DNA of 32,493 bases from JBOGWY01 sp050694015 (GTDB taxonomy: Bacteria; Actinomycetota; CADDZG01; WHSQ01). The DNA lies in assembly GCA_050694015.1 (NCBI GenBank), contig JBOGWY010000154.1, forward strand, positions 1-32,493, read 5' to 3'. Below are positions 10,073 through 17,033 of the stretch, one piece after another (position 1 is the first letter of the stretch; each line of letters opens with the position of its first letter). Both the position numbers and the translations under genes were made by a program. Below the pieces are notes generated by a model. It did not search any database. It worked only from the letters and a program-made list of their open reading frames with translations, and was not told where the DNA came from.

Positions 10073-11254
10073 ATGCACAGAAGGCCAGCGGGGACGGCCA
10101 CCGAGGCAACCACCTCGGCAACCGCGCCGCGCGGTCCTTCCGATCCCGAGCGTCGCATCGCCGATCTGATCCTCGACCTCGTCCCGATGAAGCAAGCGCT
10201 GAGTCTGCCGGATCTCTTCGCGGGCCTCGCCCGTTCCGTGGTCAACACGCTGAAGGTCGATGCCTGTCTCGTGTCGCTCCTCGACGAAGACCGCAACGTC
10301 CTCCGGGACGTGGCCGCGAGTGTCGAGGCGCCGGCACAACTGAACACGATCGCAGCGGAATACGAGCTCGACGACTTCCCGGCGACGCGCGACGCGATCG
10401 AAGCCAAGGAAACGGTCGAGATTTCGATCGGCGACGCCGGCTCGGACGAGAGCGAACGCAACTTCCTCGAGCAACAGGGGTTCGCACGGATGTTGATGTG
10501 CGGCTTCTGGATGGAGGACGACGTCAAGGGCACGATCGAGGCGTACCGGATGGAGGATCGTCCGTTCCGTGCGGACGATCCCGAACAGGTCGACCTGTTG
10601 ATCGAGTTCGCAGCGAGCAGCTACTCGCGTATCCAGCTCGCATCGAAGCTCGAGGACCACTACACGAAGACGATCGCGGCCCTCACGTCTGCGCTCGAAG
10701 CGCGCGACGCGACCACACAAGCTCACACCGAGCGGATCCGGGACCTCTCGATGGCACTCGCCCTCGCTCTGCGTGTCCGTCCGGACGTGCGCACCGCGGT
10801 GAACCTCGGCTCGCTCCTGCACGACGTAGGCAAGATCGGGATCTCCGACGTGATCCTCCTCAAGCCGGGTCCGCTGACCGACGATGAGTGGGCGATCATG
10901 CGCACACATCCGACGATCGGCGAGCGCATGCTGAAAGGTGTCGACTTCCTCGAACCCGCACTGCAAGTGGTGCGGTGGCATCACGAGCGGTGGGACGGCG
11001 GCGGTTACCCCGACGGTCTGCGCGACGAGGAGATCCCGCTCGCCGCCCGCATCGTGAGCGTCTGCGATGCGTTCGACGCGATGACCTCGGATCGCCCCTA
11101 CCGGCCGGCGCTCAGGACCGAGGACGCGATAAACGAACTCGTGAACGCCGCCGGCACCCAGCTCGATCCTCGCTGCGCGCTGCTCCTCGTCGAAGTGGTG
11201 CGCAGCATGGGTATCGACGATCTCGAAGAGAGGTTCGTCCGTTACGCGACCTGA
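10073..11254 (+). CDS. GAF and HD-GYP domain protein, probable cyclic-di-GMP phosphodiesterase
   Basis: A 393-residue cytoplasmic signalling protein. After a ~25-residue disordered start, a GAF-like sensor domain spans about 30-180, followed by a linker helix and an HD-GYP domain at about 190-380. The HD-GYP signature is complete: HTERIRDLS, LLHDVGKIGI (the HD pair), HPTIGERML, WHHERWDGGGYPDGL (the GYP loop) and RIVSVCDAFDAMTSDRPYR. Such domains hydrolyse cyclic di-GMP using a di- or tri-metal centre. What the GAF domain senses is unknown. ATG 10073 has GAGGAG 8 nt upstream, 12 nt after hemW. No transmembrane segment is present. Its insertion between hemW and hrcA is not part of the conserved core order as I know it. 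Confidence 0.92.
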   Translation: MHRRPAGTATEATTSATAPRGPSDPERRIADLILDLVPMKQALSLPDLFAGLARSVVNTLKVDACLVSLLDEDRNVLRDVAASVEAPAQLNTIAAEYELDDFPATRDAIEAKETVEISIGDAGSDESERNFLEQQGFARMLMCGFWMEDDVKGTIEAYRMEDRPFRADDPEQVDLLIEFAASSYSRIQLASKLEDHYTKTIAALTSALEARDATTQAHTERIRDLSMALALALRVRPDVRTAVNLGSLLHDVGKIGISDVILLKPGPLTDDEWAIMRTHPTIGERMLKGVDFLEPALQVVRWHHERWDGGGYPDGLRDEEIPLAARIVSVCDAFDAMTSDRPYRPALRTEDAINELVNAAGTQLDPRCALLLVEVVRSMGIDDLEERFVRYAT

Positions 11255-11741
11255 TGAACGCCTCTACATAGCGGTCGTCGGCGGGGGCGAGGTCGACGCC
11301 GCGACCGCGGCCGAAGCGGAGGAGGTGGGTCGCTACATCGCTCGCTCGGGCGCCGTCCTCCTGTGCGGGGGTCTCGGGGGATGCATGGAGGCCGCGGCGA
11401 AGGGCGCGCGGGATGCCGGCGGCACCACGGTCGGCTTGCTACCCGGGTTCAGTCGCGCCGACGCGAACGACTACCTCGACATCGCGCTCCCTACCAACCT
11501 CGGCGAGATGCGCAACATGGTGCTCGTGAACGCCGCCGACGCCGTGATCGCGGTCGACGGTGAGTTCGGGACCCTGTCCGAGATCGCGTTCGCGTTGCGG
11601 GTCGGCACGCCGGTAGTGGGTCTCAAGACCTGGGAACTCGCGAAACAGGGACGCTCGTCGACGGCGATCGTGACCGCCGACTCGCCCGAGGAAGCCGTAG
11701 CCACGGCGATCCAGCTCGCGCGCCCGAACTTTACTCACTGA
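11254..11741 (+). CDS. TIGR00725/LOG-like Rossmann-fold protein with an unresolved start
   Basis: The product resembles TIGR00725, a relative of the lysine-decarboxylase-like/LOG nucleotide-binding proteins. It reads LYIAVVGGGEVD, AEEVGRYIARSGAVLLCGGL, the MEAAAKGARDAGG helix, RNMVLVNAADAVIAVDGEFG and TLSEIAFALRVGTPVVGL. The N-terminal beta strand (YIAVVGGG) begins at about 11265 in frame with GTG 11325, but that frame has no ATG, GTG or TTG before 11325. ATG 11254, which overlaps the upstream stop, is one base out of frame and stops after five codons (MNAST). A 1-nt indel, a -1 slip (giving MNALYIAVVGGG) or a rare start such as ATA 11268 would reconcile this. GTG 11325 alone would remove the first strand. 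The last codons (NFTH) lie inside a palindrome. Confidence 0.72.
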
Positions 11742-11776
11742 GCTACGAAATATGTACCTGAGTGAGTAAAGTTCGG
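11724..11776. repeat. AT-rich palindrome between convergent genes (possible bidirectional terminator)
   Basis: CCGAACTTTACTCACT (11724-11739) and its exact reverse complement (11761-11776) flank a 21-nt spacer that itself contains TAC/GTA complementarity. The left arm encodes the last residues of the LOG-like protein; the right arm ends 2 nt before the M15 peptidase stop. The arms are strikingly AT-rich for this region. There is no T-tract on either strand, so it is not a textbook intrinsic terminator. It could be a bidirectional terminator of another type or a dispersed palindromic repeat. Confidence 0.7.
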
Positions 11777-11778
11777 CG

Positions 11779-12987
11779 TTAGGGGAACCTTGCCCACTCG
11801 AAGTGCATGCCGTCGGGCACCAGCCAGCGGCCCCCCCACGTGAAGCCCGCTCGTTCCATCGCCTCCACCAGACGGCCGTCCTGATCGGCTCTCGTCCCGA
11901 ACGGGTTCTCCGCGACGTTCACGTCGATCGCGATGCCCCACGAATGGTGTGACAGGCGTCCGCGCGGGTCGCGGCTGATGAAACGGGGGCCGAAGCAACC
12001 GCCGTACTGGGATCGGTGCACGAGGAAGCCGAGGCCGCGCTCGCGGATCTCGCGCATCGAGCGGCGCAACTGTGCGAACAGCGCCCGATGACAGGTGACC
12101 TCGCCGAGGACGGGCACGCGCGACGTGAGGATGTTCACGTCCTCCCATCGCGGATCGATGTCGATGGTCCCGTCCGGTAGCGGGCGGGCCGCGAACTCAC
12201 CGAAGTTCTTCTTCACGAGCAACCCCGGCGCGACCGCATCCCCGTAGCGGAGGAACGGCGTTTCGCCCTGCGCCCTCACGCGGAGAACCTGGCCCGACGT
12301 CAGCAGCGACCGCAATTCCTTCACGACCGCGGCGCGCGCGTTCGGTCGCTTGAGATGGATCAACAGGAACCGTTCGACGATCTTCATGTCGGGGGGCGCC
12401 GGGGGCGCCATGATGACCTCGTAGCCGTTGGTGCCCACGTCACTCACGACGTCGGTCACGGTGAGCCTGATGCCGCCGAGGGCGAGCTCGAGGCCCGCGC
12501 GGCTCCCGCGCAGCGACGCTTCGGTCTCCGGGATCACGGCCTCGCCTTGCGTCAATCCTGCGAACGCCTCCCGTTCGCCGGGCGCGACGAACCGTGCGTA
12601 CTCGGCCGGCTCGATGATCGCGACCTCCATCGGGATCCCCATCCCCGGCGGCGGATCGTCGACGACGGTGCCGTTGGCGGCCACCGAGCGATGCATCCAC
12701 ACGAGACCGGCCTCGACCGTCGTGGCATCGGCCACCGCGGGGAGCCGTTCGATCCGCTGCTCCGCATCGACCGGCAGACCGCCCGAGCCCATCGGCGCCC
12801 ACGCGAGGAGAAGCCGGGCGTCCCCACGAACGGCCGGTTGGGTCACCCGGTAATCCGGCGTGGAGACGGGAACGACGGGTTCGGAACGCCGGCCCGAAGA
12901 GACGCCCCCGACGGCCAGCACGAGCCCGGCCCCCACAACCCCGCCGACGATCGCGCTGAGCGCGTGCCACGTGCGTCGCAGCCTCAT
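11779..12987 (-). CDS. Membrane-anchored M15-family peptidase (VanY/D,D-carboxypeptidase-like)
   Basis: A 402-residue protein with an N-terminal membrane anchor at about 10-30 (LSAIVGGVVGAGLVLAVGGV) and an extracytoplasmic remainder. The C-terminal ~120 residues form an M15_4/VanY-type zinc peptidase domain: RSQYGGCFGPR, SHHSWGIAIDVN (His and Asp ligands), AGFTWGGRW and DGMHFEW (third ligand His). Such enzymes trim peptidoglycan stem peptides. The ~250-residue middle part is not a family I can name. ATG 12987 overlaps the TGA of the anti-sigma gene (ATGA), so it is cotranscribed with the ECF sigma and anti-sigma genes, and an envelope-remodelling output or sensory role is likely. Confidence 0.82.
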   Translation of the reverse strand: MRLRRTWHALSAIVGGVVGAGLVLAVGGVSSGRRSEPVVPVSTPDYRVTQPAVRGDARLLLAWAPMGSGGLPVDAEQRIERLPAVADATTVEAGLVWMHRSVAANGTVVDDPPPGMGIPMEVAIIEPAEYARFVAPGEREAFAGLTQGEAVIPETEASLRGSRAGLELALGGIRLTVTDVVSDVGTNGYEVIMAPPAPPDMKIVERFLLIHLKRPNARAAVVKELRSLLTSGQVLRVRAQGETPFLRYGDAVAPGLLVKKNFGEFAARPLPDGTIDIDPRWEDVNILTSRVPVLGEVTCHRALFAQLRRSMREIRERGLGFLVHRSQYGGCFGPRFISRDPRGRLSHHSWGIAIDVNVAENPFGTRADQDGRLVEAMERAGFTWGGRWLVPDGMHFEWARFP

Positions 12988-14798
12988 CGCAGACCGTCCG
13001 CCACGCGCACCGCCATCTCGAGGTCGAACGCTGGTACCGCGACCGCGGTGTAACTGCCGCCGTCGATCCATTCGAGCTCGCTTCGCTCCGACGACCACCG
13101 CGCGCGGATGTCGCCGATCCGGACGTTCAAGAGGTCCTCGGACGACGGCGGCAGCGAGGTCGTTCCCTGCGCTCGCGTGATGCGGATCCCGAAACCTTCG
13201 AACTCGGCCTCCGCGCGGCGGTACAGGGTGATGAGGCGCGCACCCCGTCGCGACTCCGACAGCAGGGACGTGCTGTGACGGTATCCGGACGGTAGGTATG
13301 TGGGCATGAGCGCGATCGGATGTGCCGCCGCCTCGATGCGCGACAGACGCGTCACGGTCGTGCCGGTGCCCTCACGCAAGCGATCGATCCTCTTGCCGCG
13401 CACGTCGATCGACGACGCGACCTTCAGTAACTCGGCACGGGGGAGGTTCGACTCGACGTACACGTGCACGTCGGGCCCGAAGATGTCCACGCGACGACGA
13501 AGCAACTCCGTCGCCGGCTGGTAGAGCCCGAACCCGTCGCCGATGCGCACGAGCTCACCCGTGGCCGTCTCGAACGAGGGACTCGTGCGGCCGTCGGTCG
13601 CGACCTTCAGCCACGACATGCCCCGCGCGTACGAGACGACGCCCTGGAGCCCCGAAGTGGCTCCCTCGCGGTACTCGCGCAGCCCCGAGCGGTAGCTCGG
13701 AGACAGCGTCGCTTTCACGCGCGCGTCTCCGTTGAACCCGCCGTCGCGCACGATGCCCGAACGAGGCACTCTGAAGACGTCGACGGGAAGCTCCTCCGGA
13801 CGCTCGAACGCCGACGCGTTGACCTCGAGCAGGGGGGCGGTGACGCCGTTGTGGTGGATCTCGAACCGCAACGGGAACCACGTGTCCTCCTCGAGCCACA
13901 GGTCGACGCGATCGAGTGGATCGGGCGCGCGCCACGAGCCGCCCGGCTGCAGCGACGTCACCAACGGGACCGCCTGCCAGTACGGGATGACCACGTGCAC
14001 CGCAGTGCGTCCGGCGACCTGATCGCGGCCCTCGATCGAGATCCCCTCACCAGAGGCGATCGTCTCGAGCGGAAGGATGATGTCGGTCGGGACCGGGCTC
14101 GTCCCGTCGAAGGGCTGCCGGTGCACGAGCGCGCGCTCTTCCACCTCGGGCCGGAGCGCACATCCCGGCAGCGCGGGGGTGGGGCACGACGACGGCTCCC
14201 TTATCCACCAACGGGTCTCGCTCGCGACCAGGTCGATGTCGTTCTTCGGCCATCCGGGACCGGGGTAGCGGGTGTGGTCGCGGACGCTCAGGCGCATGCT
14301 CTCGGGGGCCGCGAACCACACCTCGGCTTCCATCCTGCGCACCGGCACCGAGCGATGCCAGCCTCGCTCGGTGATCGTGTAAACGGCGTGGTATGTGGTG
14401 ATCTCTTTCGCGGCGGCACGGACCTTCTGCGCGAGGTCTGCCACCGCGACGTCGCTGCCGTTGGGTGACGGCAACGAAGCACCGAGGACCACCAGCGCGG
14501 CGATGACGGCGGCGACCAGCGCGGTGCGGCCGCGCGACCGCCACGCGTCCCACGTCCGGGCGCGTGGTCCCTGCTCGGCGACCGCGGCGACGATCGATGC
14601 GGTCAGGTCCGGAACGTCGGGGGCCGGCTGCAGGCGCAGCGAACGCTTCACCTTCCGAAGCGATGCTTCGTAGGCGCGGCACTCCGCGCACGTGCTGAGA
14701 TGCTCGTCCAGCTCCCGCGACCGCAGAGCGGTCACCTCTCCGTCCATCCGGGCGGAGAGGTCGACGCGCGTGCGCTCGCAGTCGGCTTCAGATCTCAT
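12984..14798 (-). CDS. Transmembrane zinc-binding anti-sigma factor fused to an RseB/LolA-like extracytoplasmic region
   Basis: A 604-residue protein with three parts. Residues ~1-60 form a zinc anti-sigma (ZAS) domain with HLSTCAEC (His33, Cys37, Cys40), which should bind and inhibit the neighbouring ECF sigma factor. A membrane helix lies at about 91-109 (RTALVAAVIAALVVLGASL). The ~490-residue outside part resembles a LolA/RseB (MucB) beta-fold, from KEITTYHAVYTITERG through DRVDLWLEEDTWFPLRFEIH. A second, DUF4367-like module follows (LMPTYLPSGYR, then WIDGGSYTAVAVPAFDLEMA). In proteobacteria RseA and RseB are separate proteins; here comparable roles appear joined. The domain assignment of the outside part is inference from sequence patterns. 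It overlaps the sigma gene by 11 nt and the peptidase gene by ATGA. Confidence 0.85.
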   Translation of the reverse strand: MRSEADCERTRVDLSARMDGEVTALRSRELDEHLSTCAECRAYEASLRKVKRSLRLQPAPDVPDLTASIVAAVAEQGPRARTWDAWRSRGRTALVAAVIAALVVLGASLPSPNGSDVAVADLAQKVRAAAKEITTYHAVYTITERGWHRSVPVRRMEAEVWFAAPESMRLSVRDHTRYPGPGWPKNDIDLVASETRWWIREPSSCPTPALPGCALRPEVEERALVHRQPFDGTSPVPTDIILPLETIASGEGISIEGRDQVAGRTAVHVVIPYWQAVPLVTSLQPGGSWRAPDPLDRVDLWLEEDTWFPLRFEIHHNGVTAPLLEVNASAFERPEELPVDVFRVPRSGIVRDGGFNGDARVKATLSPSYRSGLREYREGATSGLQGVVSYARGMSWLKVATDGRTSPSFETATGELVRIGDGFGLYQPATELLRRRVDIFGPDVHVYVESNLPRAELLKVASSIDVRGKRIDRLREGTGTTVTRLSRIEAAAHPIALMPTYLPSGYRHSTSLLSESRRGARLITLYRRAEAEFEGFGIRITRAQGTTSLPPSSEDLLNVRIGDIRARWSSERSELEWIDGGSYTAVAVPAFDLEMAVRVADGLR

Positions 14799-15330
14799 TG
14801 CTGCTCTCTTCTGCTTGGGGGCCGAGCATCCGTACGAGCGTCTCCCGCGCGCGATGCACTCTGCTCTTGATCGTGCCCTCGGGAACGCCGAGCATCGCGG
14901 CCACATCCTTGTAGGCCGCGCCCATCATGTCGATCAGCACGATCGGCTCTCTCAGTTCCATGGGTAGCGATGCCACTGCCTCTCTCACCTCGATGCCCGC
15001 CGAATGTTCCGTGCTCGCCGGGCGGGGCTGCGCTTGAAGCTTCTCCGAGACGCGACGCCTCCTCCCCGCCCGCCGCGCTTCGTCGAGAGCGCAGTTGCGC
15101 GCGATCGAGAACAGCCAGGTCGAGAACTTCGCGTCGCCTCGATAGCGGGGGAGGAACCGGTACGCACGCACGAACGTGTCCTGCGTGGCGTCGTCGGCGA
15201 GCGCTTCGTCGTGCAGGAGGTGGAAGGACAGCCTCCACACGTCGGCCTGGTAGCGACGCACGAGATCCTCGAACGCGCGGATTTGTCCGCTGCGCGCGTC
15301 AGCGACCACATCCGGGTCGGGTTCGTACAT
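14788..15330 (-). CDS. ECF-family RNA polymerase sigma factor
   Basis: A 180-residue group 4 sigma factor. Region 2 reads AFEDLVRRYQADVWRLSFHL, then DATQDTFVRAYRFLPRYRGD and FSTWLFSIARNCALDEARR. Region 4 reads VASLPMELREPIVLIDMMG and a helix-turn-helix ending EGTIKSRVHRARETLVRML. There is no region 1 or 3, as expected for ECF sigmas. I chose ATG 15330 because GGAGGG ends 4 nt upstream of it; ATG 15348 lacks a ribosome site. It heads a three-gene operon with its predicted anti-sigma factor and an M15 peptidase, so the usual logic (sequestered until an envelope signal arrives) probably applies. A candidate self-promoter lies at 15419-15447. Confidence 0.94.
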   Translation of the reverse strand: MYEPDPDVVADARSGQIRAFEDLVRRYQADVWRLSFHLLHDEALADDATQDTFVRAYRFLPRYRGDAKFSTWLFSIARNCALDEARRAGRRRRVSEKLQAQPRPASTEHSAGIEVREAVASLPMELREPIVLIDMMGAAYKDVAAMLGVPEGTIKSRVHRARETLVRMLGPQAEESSNEI

Positions 15331-15418
15331 GTCGCCCTCCAGGGGCATCTACTCAGGATGTTCATCGTCGCGCTGCACCTGCGTGGCGGCTCCTCTCTTT
15401 CGGCCTTCCGTCGCCCGT

Positions 15419-15447
15419 ATGACGCTCGGTGGGGGCCGGAAGTTCGC
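15419..15447 (-). promoter_or_regulatory. Candidate ECF-type autoregulatory promoter
   Basis: Read on the minus strand, GCGAACTT (15447-15440) and GCGTCAT (15425-15419) resemble the GAAC -35 and CGTC -10 elements of ECF promoters, with 17 nt between GAAC and CGTC. The start site would be near 15411, leaving a leader of about 80 nt before the sigma gene. No experimental support; the match could be chance. Confidence 0.4.
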
Positions 15448-15474
15448 CCTCGACGTGCGTGCCATGCTTGGGAA

Positions 15475-15771
15475 ATGGCCTATCTTGGCAACCTGATCTG
15501 CAACGACTGCGGGCTCACGTTCACGGCCCGGTGGGGGTCCTACGAGGGCGCCGACGAGTACCGCTGCGAGCGCGACCACGTCGTGCACGTGCACCCCGAG
15601 ACCCAGATGGTGTTGGCGGTGGACGGGGACATCTCCGACGGGCGCACCCTGCTCGAGCTCCGGGGCCGCTGCCCCCAGTGCGATACCGAGCTGGCCACCG
15701 GGCGTCTGCCTCAGTGTCCGGTCTGCTCGGGGACCGACCACCAGGTCATCCTGTCCGGCACGATCGGTTAG
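15475..15771 (+). CDS. Small zinc-ribbon protein, unknown function
   Basis: A 98-residue soluble protein with repeated cysteine pairs: CNDC near residue 9, a lone Cys in YRCERDH, then CPQC and CPVC in the second half. This suggests two small zinc ribbons, the second one of rubredoxin/DUF-type (RCPQCDTELATGRLPQCPVC). The middle part (HVHPETQMVLAVDGDISDGR) has no known motif. The function is unknown to me. ATG 15475 is preceded by CATGCT, 6 nt upstream, a weak leaderless -10. The TAG stop is part of the CIRCE operator of hrcA, so the 3' end cannot drift without damaging heat-shock control. Confidence 0.8.
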   Translation: MAYLGNLICNDCGLTFTARWGSYEGADEYRCERDHVVHVHPETQMVLAVDGDISDGRTLLELRGRCPQCDTELATGRLPQCPVCSGTDHQVILSGTIG

Positions 15772-15794
15772 CACTCCACGCGTTCGAGTGCTAA
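15768..15794 (+). promoter_or_regulatory. CIRCE operator (HrcA binding site)
   Basis: TTAGCACTC, 9 nt, GAGTGCTAA is an exact match to the CIRCE consensus. It lies 29 nt before the hrcA ATG and just upstream of its candidate -10, so HrcA should repress its own transcription and that of dnaJ and genes behind it at normal temperature. The first half-site contains the TAG stop (15769-15771) of the upstream zinc-ribbon gene. Confidence 0.97.
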
Positions 15795-15811
15795 AAACCG
15801 CCTCCGCGGGG

Positions 15812-15817
15812 TACCAT
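15812..15817 (+). promoter_or_regulatory. hrcA: Candidate leaderless -10 box for hrcA
   Basis: TACCAT lies 6 nt before ATG 15824 and 17 nt after CIRCE. The -35 region would coincide with the right CIRCE half-site, which explains repression by HrcA binding. The hrcA message would be leaderless, and no Shine-Dalgarno is present. Confidence 0.5.
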
Positions 15818-15823
15818 TCGGTG

Positions 15824-16867
15824 ATGGCTGAAACCCGTGATCTGGGAGACCGCAGGGCCAAGATCCTGCGGGTCCTGGTCTCCCATTACGTCCGCTCCGG
15901 CGAGCCGGTCGGCTCCAAAACCCTCGTCGAGCGCTACAACCTCGGCGTCTCGGCGGCCACGGTCCGCAACGAGATGGCGGCCCTGGAGGACGCCGGCTTC
16001 ATCTACCAGCCGCACACCTCCGCCGGCCGTATCCCGACCGACATGGGCTACCGCTACTTCGTCGATCGGTGGTCGAACGACTCCCGGCTCCCCGAACGGG
16101 AGGCGCAGCAGGTCAAGCGCTTCTTCGGCGAGCCTCGTTGGGAGCTCGAGGACGCGCTGCGCCAGACCGCGTCGCTGCTCTCGACACTCACCGATCACGC
16201 GGCAGTCGTGTTCGCACCGGCCCTCGACCGCAGCACGGTGCGCCACGTCGAGCTCGTCGCGCTCCCGATGGAGCGTGCGATGGTCGTGCTCGTGACCGAC
16301 ACGGGCCGCGTCGAGAACCACGTCGTGCGCATCCCGGCCGGCGTCGACGAGGTCCAGCTGTCGCAGACGGCCGAGATGATGAACCGGGCCGTCGTCGACA
16401 CCCCTCTAGAACAGGCACCGGTCAAGATGGTCCAGGAACTCGACCGCTTCCCGCTCGAGTTCCGCGAGGTCGTCGGCGCCGTGGCCACGTCGCTCGCCGA
16501 GGAGCTCTCGCACAACGAAGCCCAGCGCGTGTTCCTCGAAGGGACGTCCAACATCGTCGACGAGCACAAGTTCTCCGATCTCGAGACGGTCCGACAGGTC
16601 ATCCAGGCGCTCGAGCACCGGCGACTTCTGCTCGAGGTGCTCGCCGACGCGCTCTCGGTCGAGCGCGTCTCGGTGCGCATCGGTGCGGAGAACGCGCTCG
16701 ACGCGATGCAAGCGTGCACGGTGATCTCCGCCCCCTACGGGGCCGACGGTTCCGCGCTTGGATCCCTCGGCGTCGTCGGCCCTACGCGCATGGACTACCG
16801 GCGCAGCATCGCCGCGGTCCATGAGGTCGCCGCCAACCTGGGTCGCATGTTGAGCGGCCAAGACTAG
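15824..16867 (+). CDS. hrcA: Heat-inducible transcription repressor HrcA
   Basis: A 347-residue repressor. The N-terminal winged-helix domain reads RRAKILRVLVSHYVRSGEPV, then VSAATVRNEMAALEDAGFIY and HTSAGRIPTDMGYRYFVD. The GAF-like and dimerisation regions follow, with the C-terminal SLGVVGPTRMDYRRSI signature. It binds CIRCE when kept active by GroEL. I chose ATG 15824 rather than the in-frame GTG at 15788, because the latter lies inside CIRCE and would add unconserved residues; family members begin just before the DRRAKIL segment. The TAG stop begins the 7-bp repeat that flanks the palindromic element separating it from dnaJ. Confidence 0.97.
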   Translation: MAETRDLGDRRAKILRVLVSHYVRSGEPVGSKTLVERYNLGVSAATVRNEMAALEDAGFIYQPHTSAGRIPTDMGYRYFVDRWSNDSRLPEREAQQVKRFFGEPRWELEDALRQTASLLSTLTDHAAVVFAPALDRSTVRHVELVALPMERAMVVLVTDTGRVENHVVRIPAGVDEVQLSQTAEMMNRAVVDTPLEQAPVKMVQELDRFPLEFREVVGAVATSLAEELSHNEAQRVFLEGTSNIVDEHKFSDLETVRQVIQALEHRRLLLEVLADALSVERVSVRIGAENALDAMQACTVISAPYGADGSALGSLGVVGPTRMDYRRSIAAVHEVAANLGRMLSGQD

Positions 16868-17031
16868 TGCCCCGTCCAGCGATGCACTGCGGATTTTGGC
16901 GGCGAGAAGACGGCGCCTCGCGGCGTTCTCAGTCGCGCACGCACCTTCCAGGTGCGCACGCTCCCTGCGGCCTTGCGATGCTTGCTTCTCACTCGCCAAA
17001 ATCTCGCAAGCACCACTGGACGGAGCACCGG
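16868..17031. repeat. Long imperfect palindrome (MITE-like) between hrcA and dnaJ
   Basis: The left arm (16868-16910, GTGCCCCGTCCAG through ATTTTGGCGGCGAGAAG) and the right arm (16984-17027, CTTCTCACTCGCCAAAAT through CTGGACGGAGCAC) are reverse complements with a handful of mismatches. A central hairpin, GCACCT-TCC-AGGTGC, sits at 16941-16955. TAGTGCC occurs directly outside the element on each side (16865-16871 and 17032-17038). Removing one repeat plus the element would fuse the hrcA TAG to the dnaJ GTG as TAGTG. No open frame with a recognisable product lies inside. The frame continuous with dnaJ gives an Arg/Cys-rich stretch that would be a false N-terminal extension. Confidence 0.8.
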
Positions 17032-17033
17032 TA

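Noticed and set aside
15788..15823. hrcA start at GTG 15788
   Set aside because: It lies inside the CIRCE operator and adds unconserved residues; ATG 15824 fits the family and the promoter.
16896..17033. N-terminal extension of DnaJ upstream of GTG 17034
   Set aside because: The frame is open, but the residues come from the palindromic element, are Arg/Cys-rich and precede the standard DnaJ start; GGAG fits GTG 17034.
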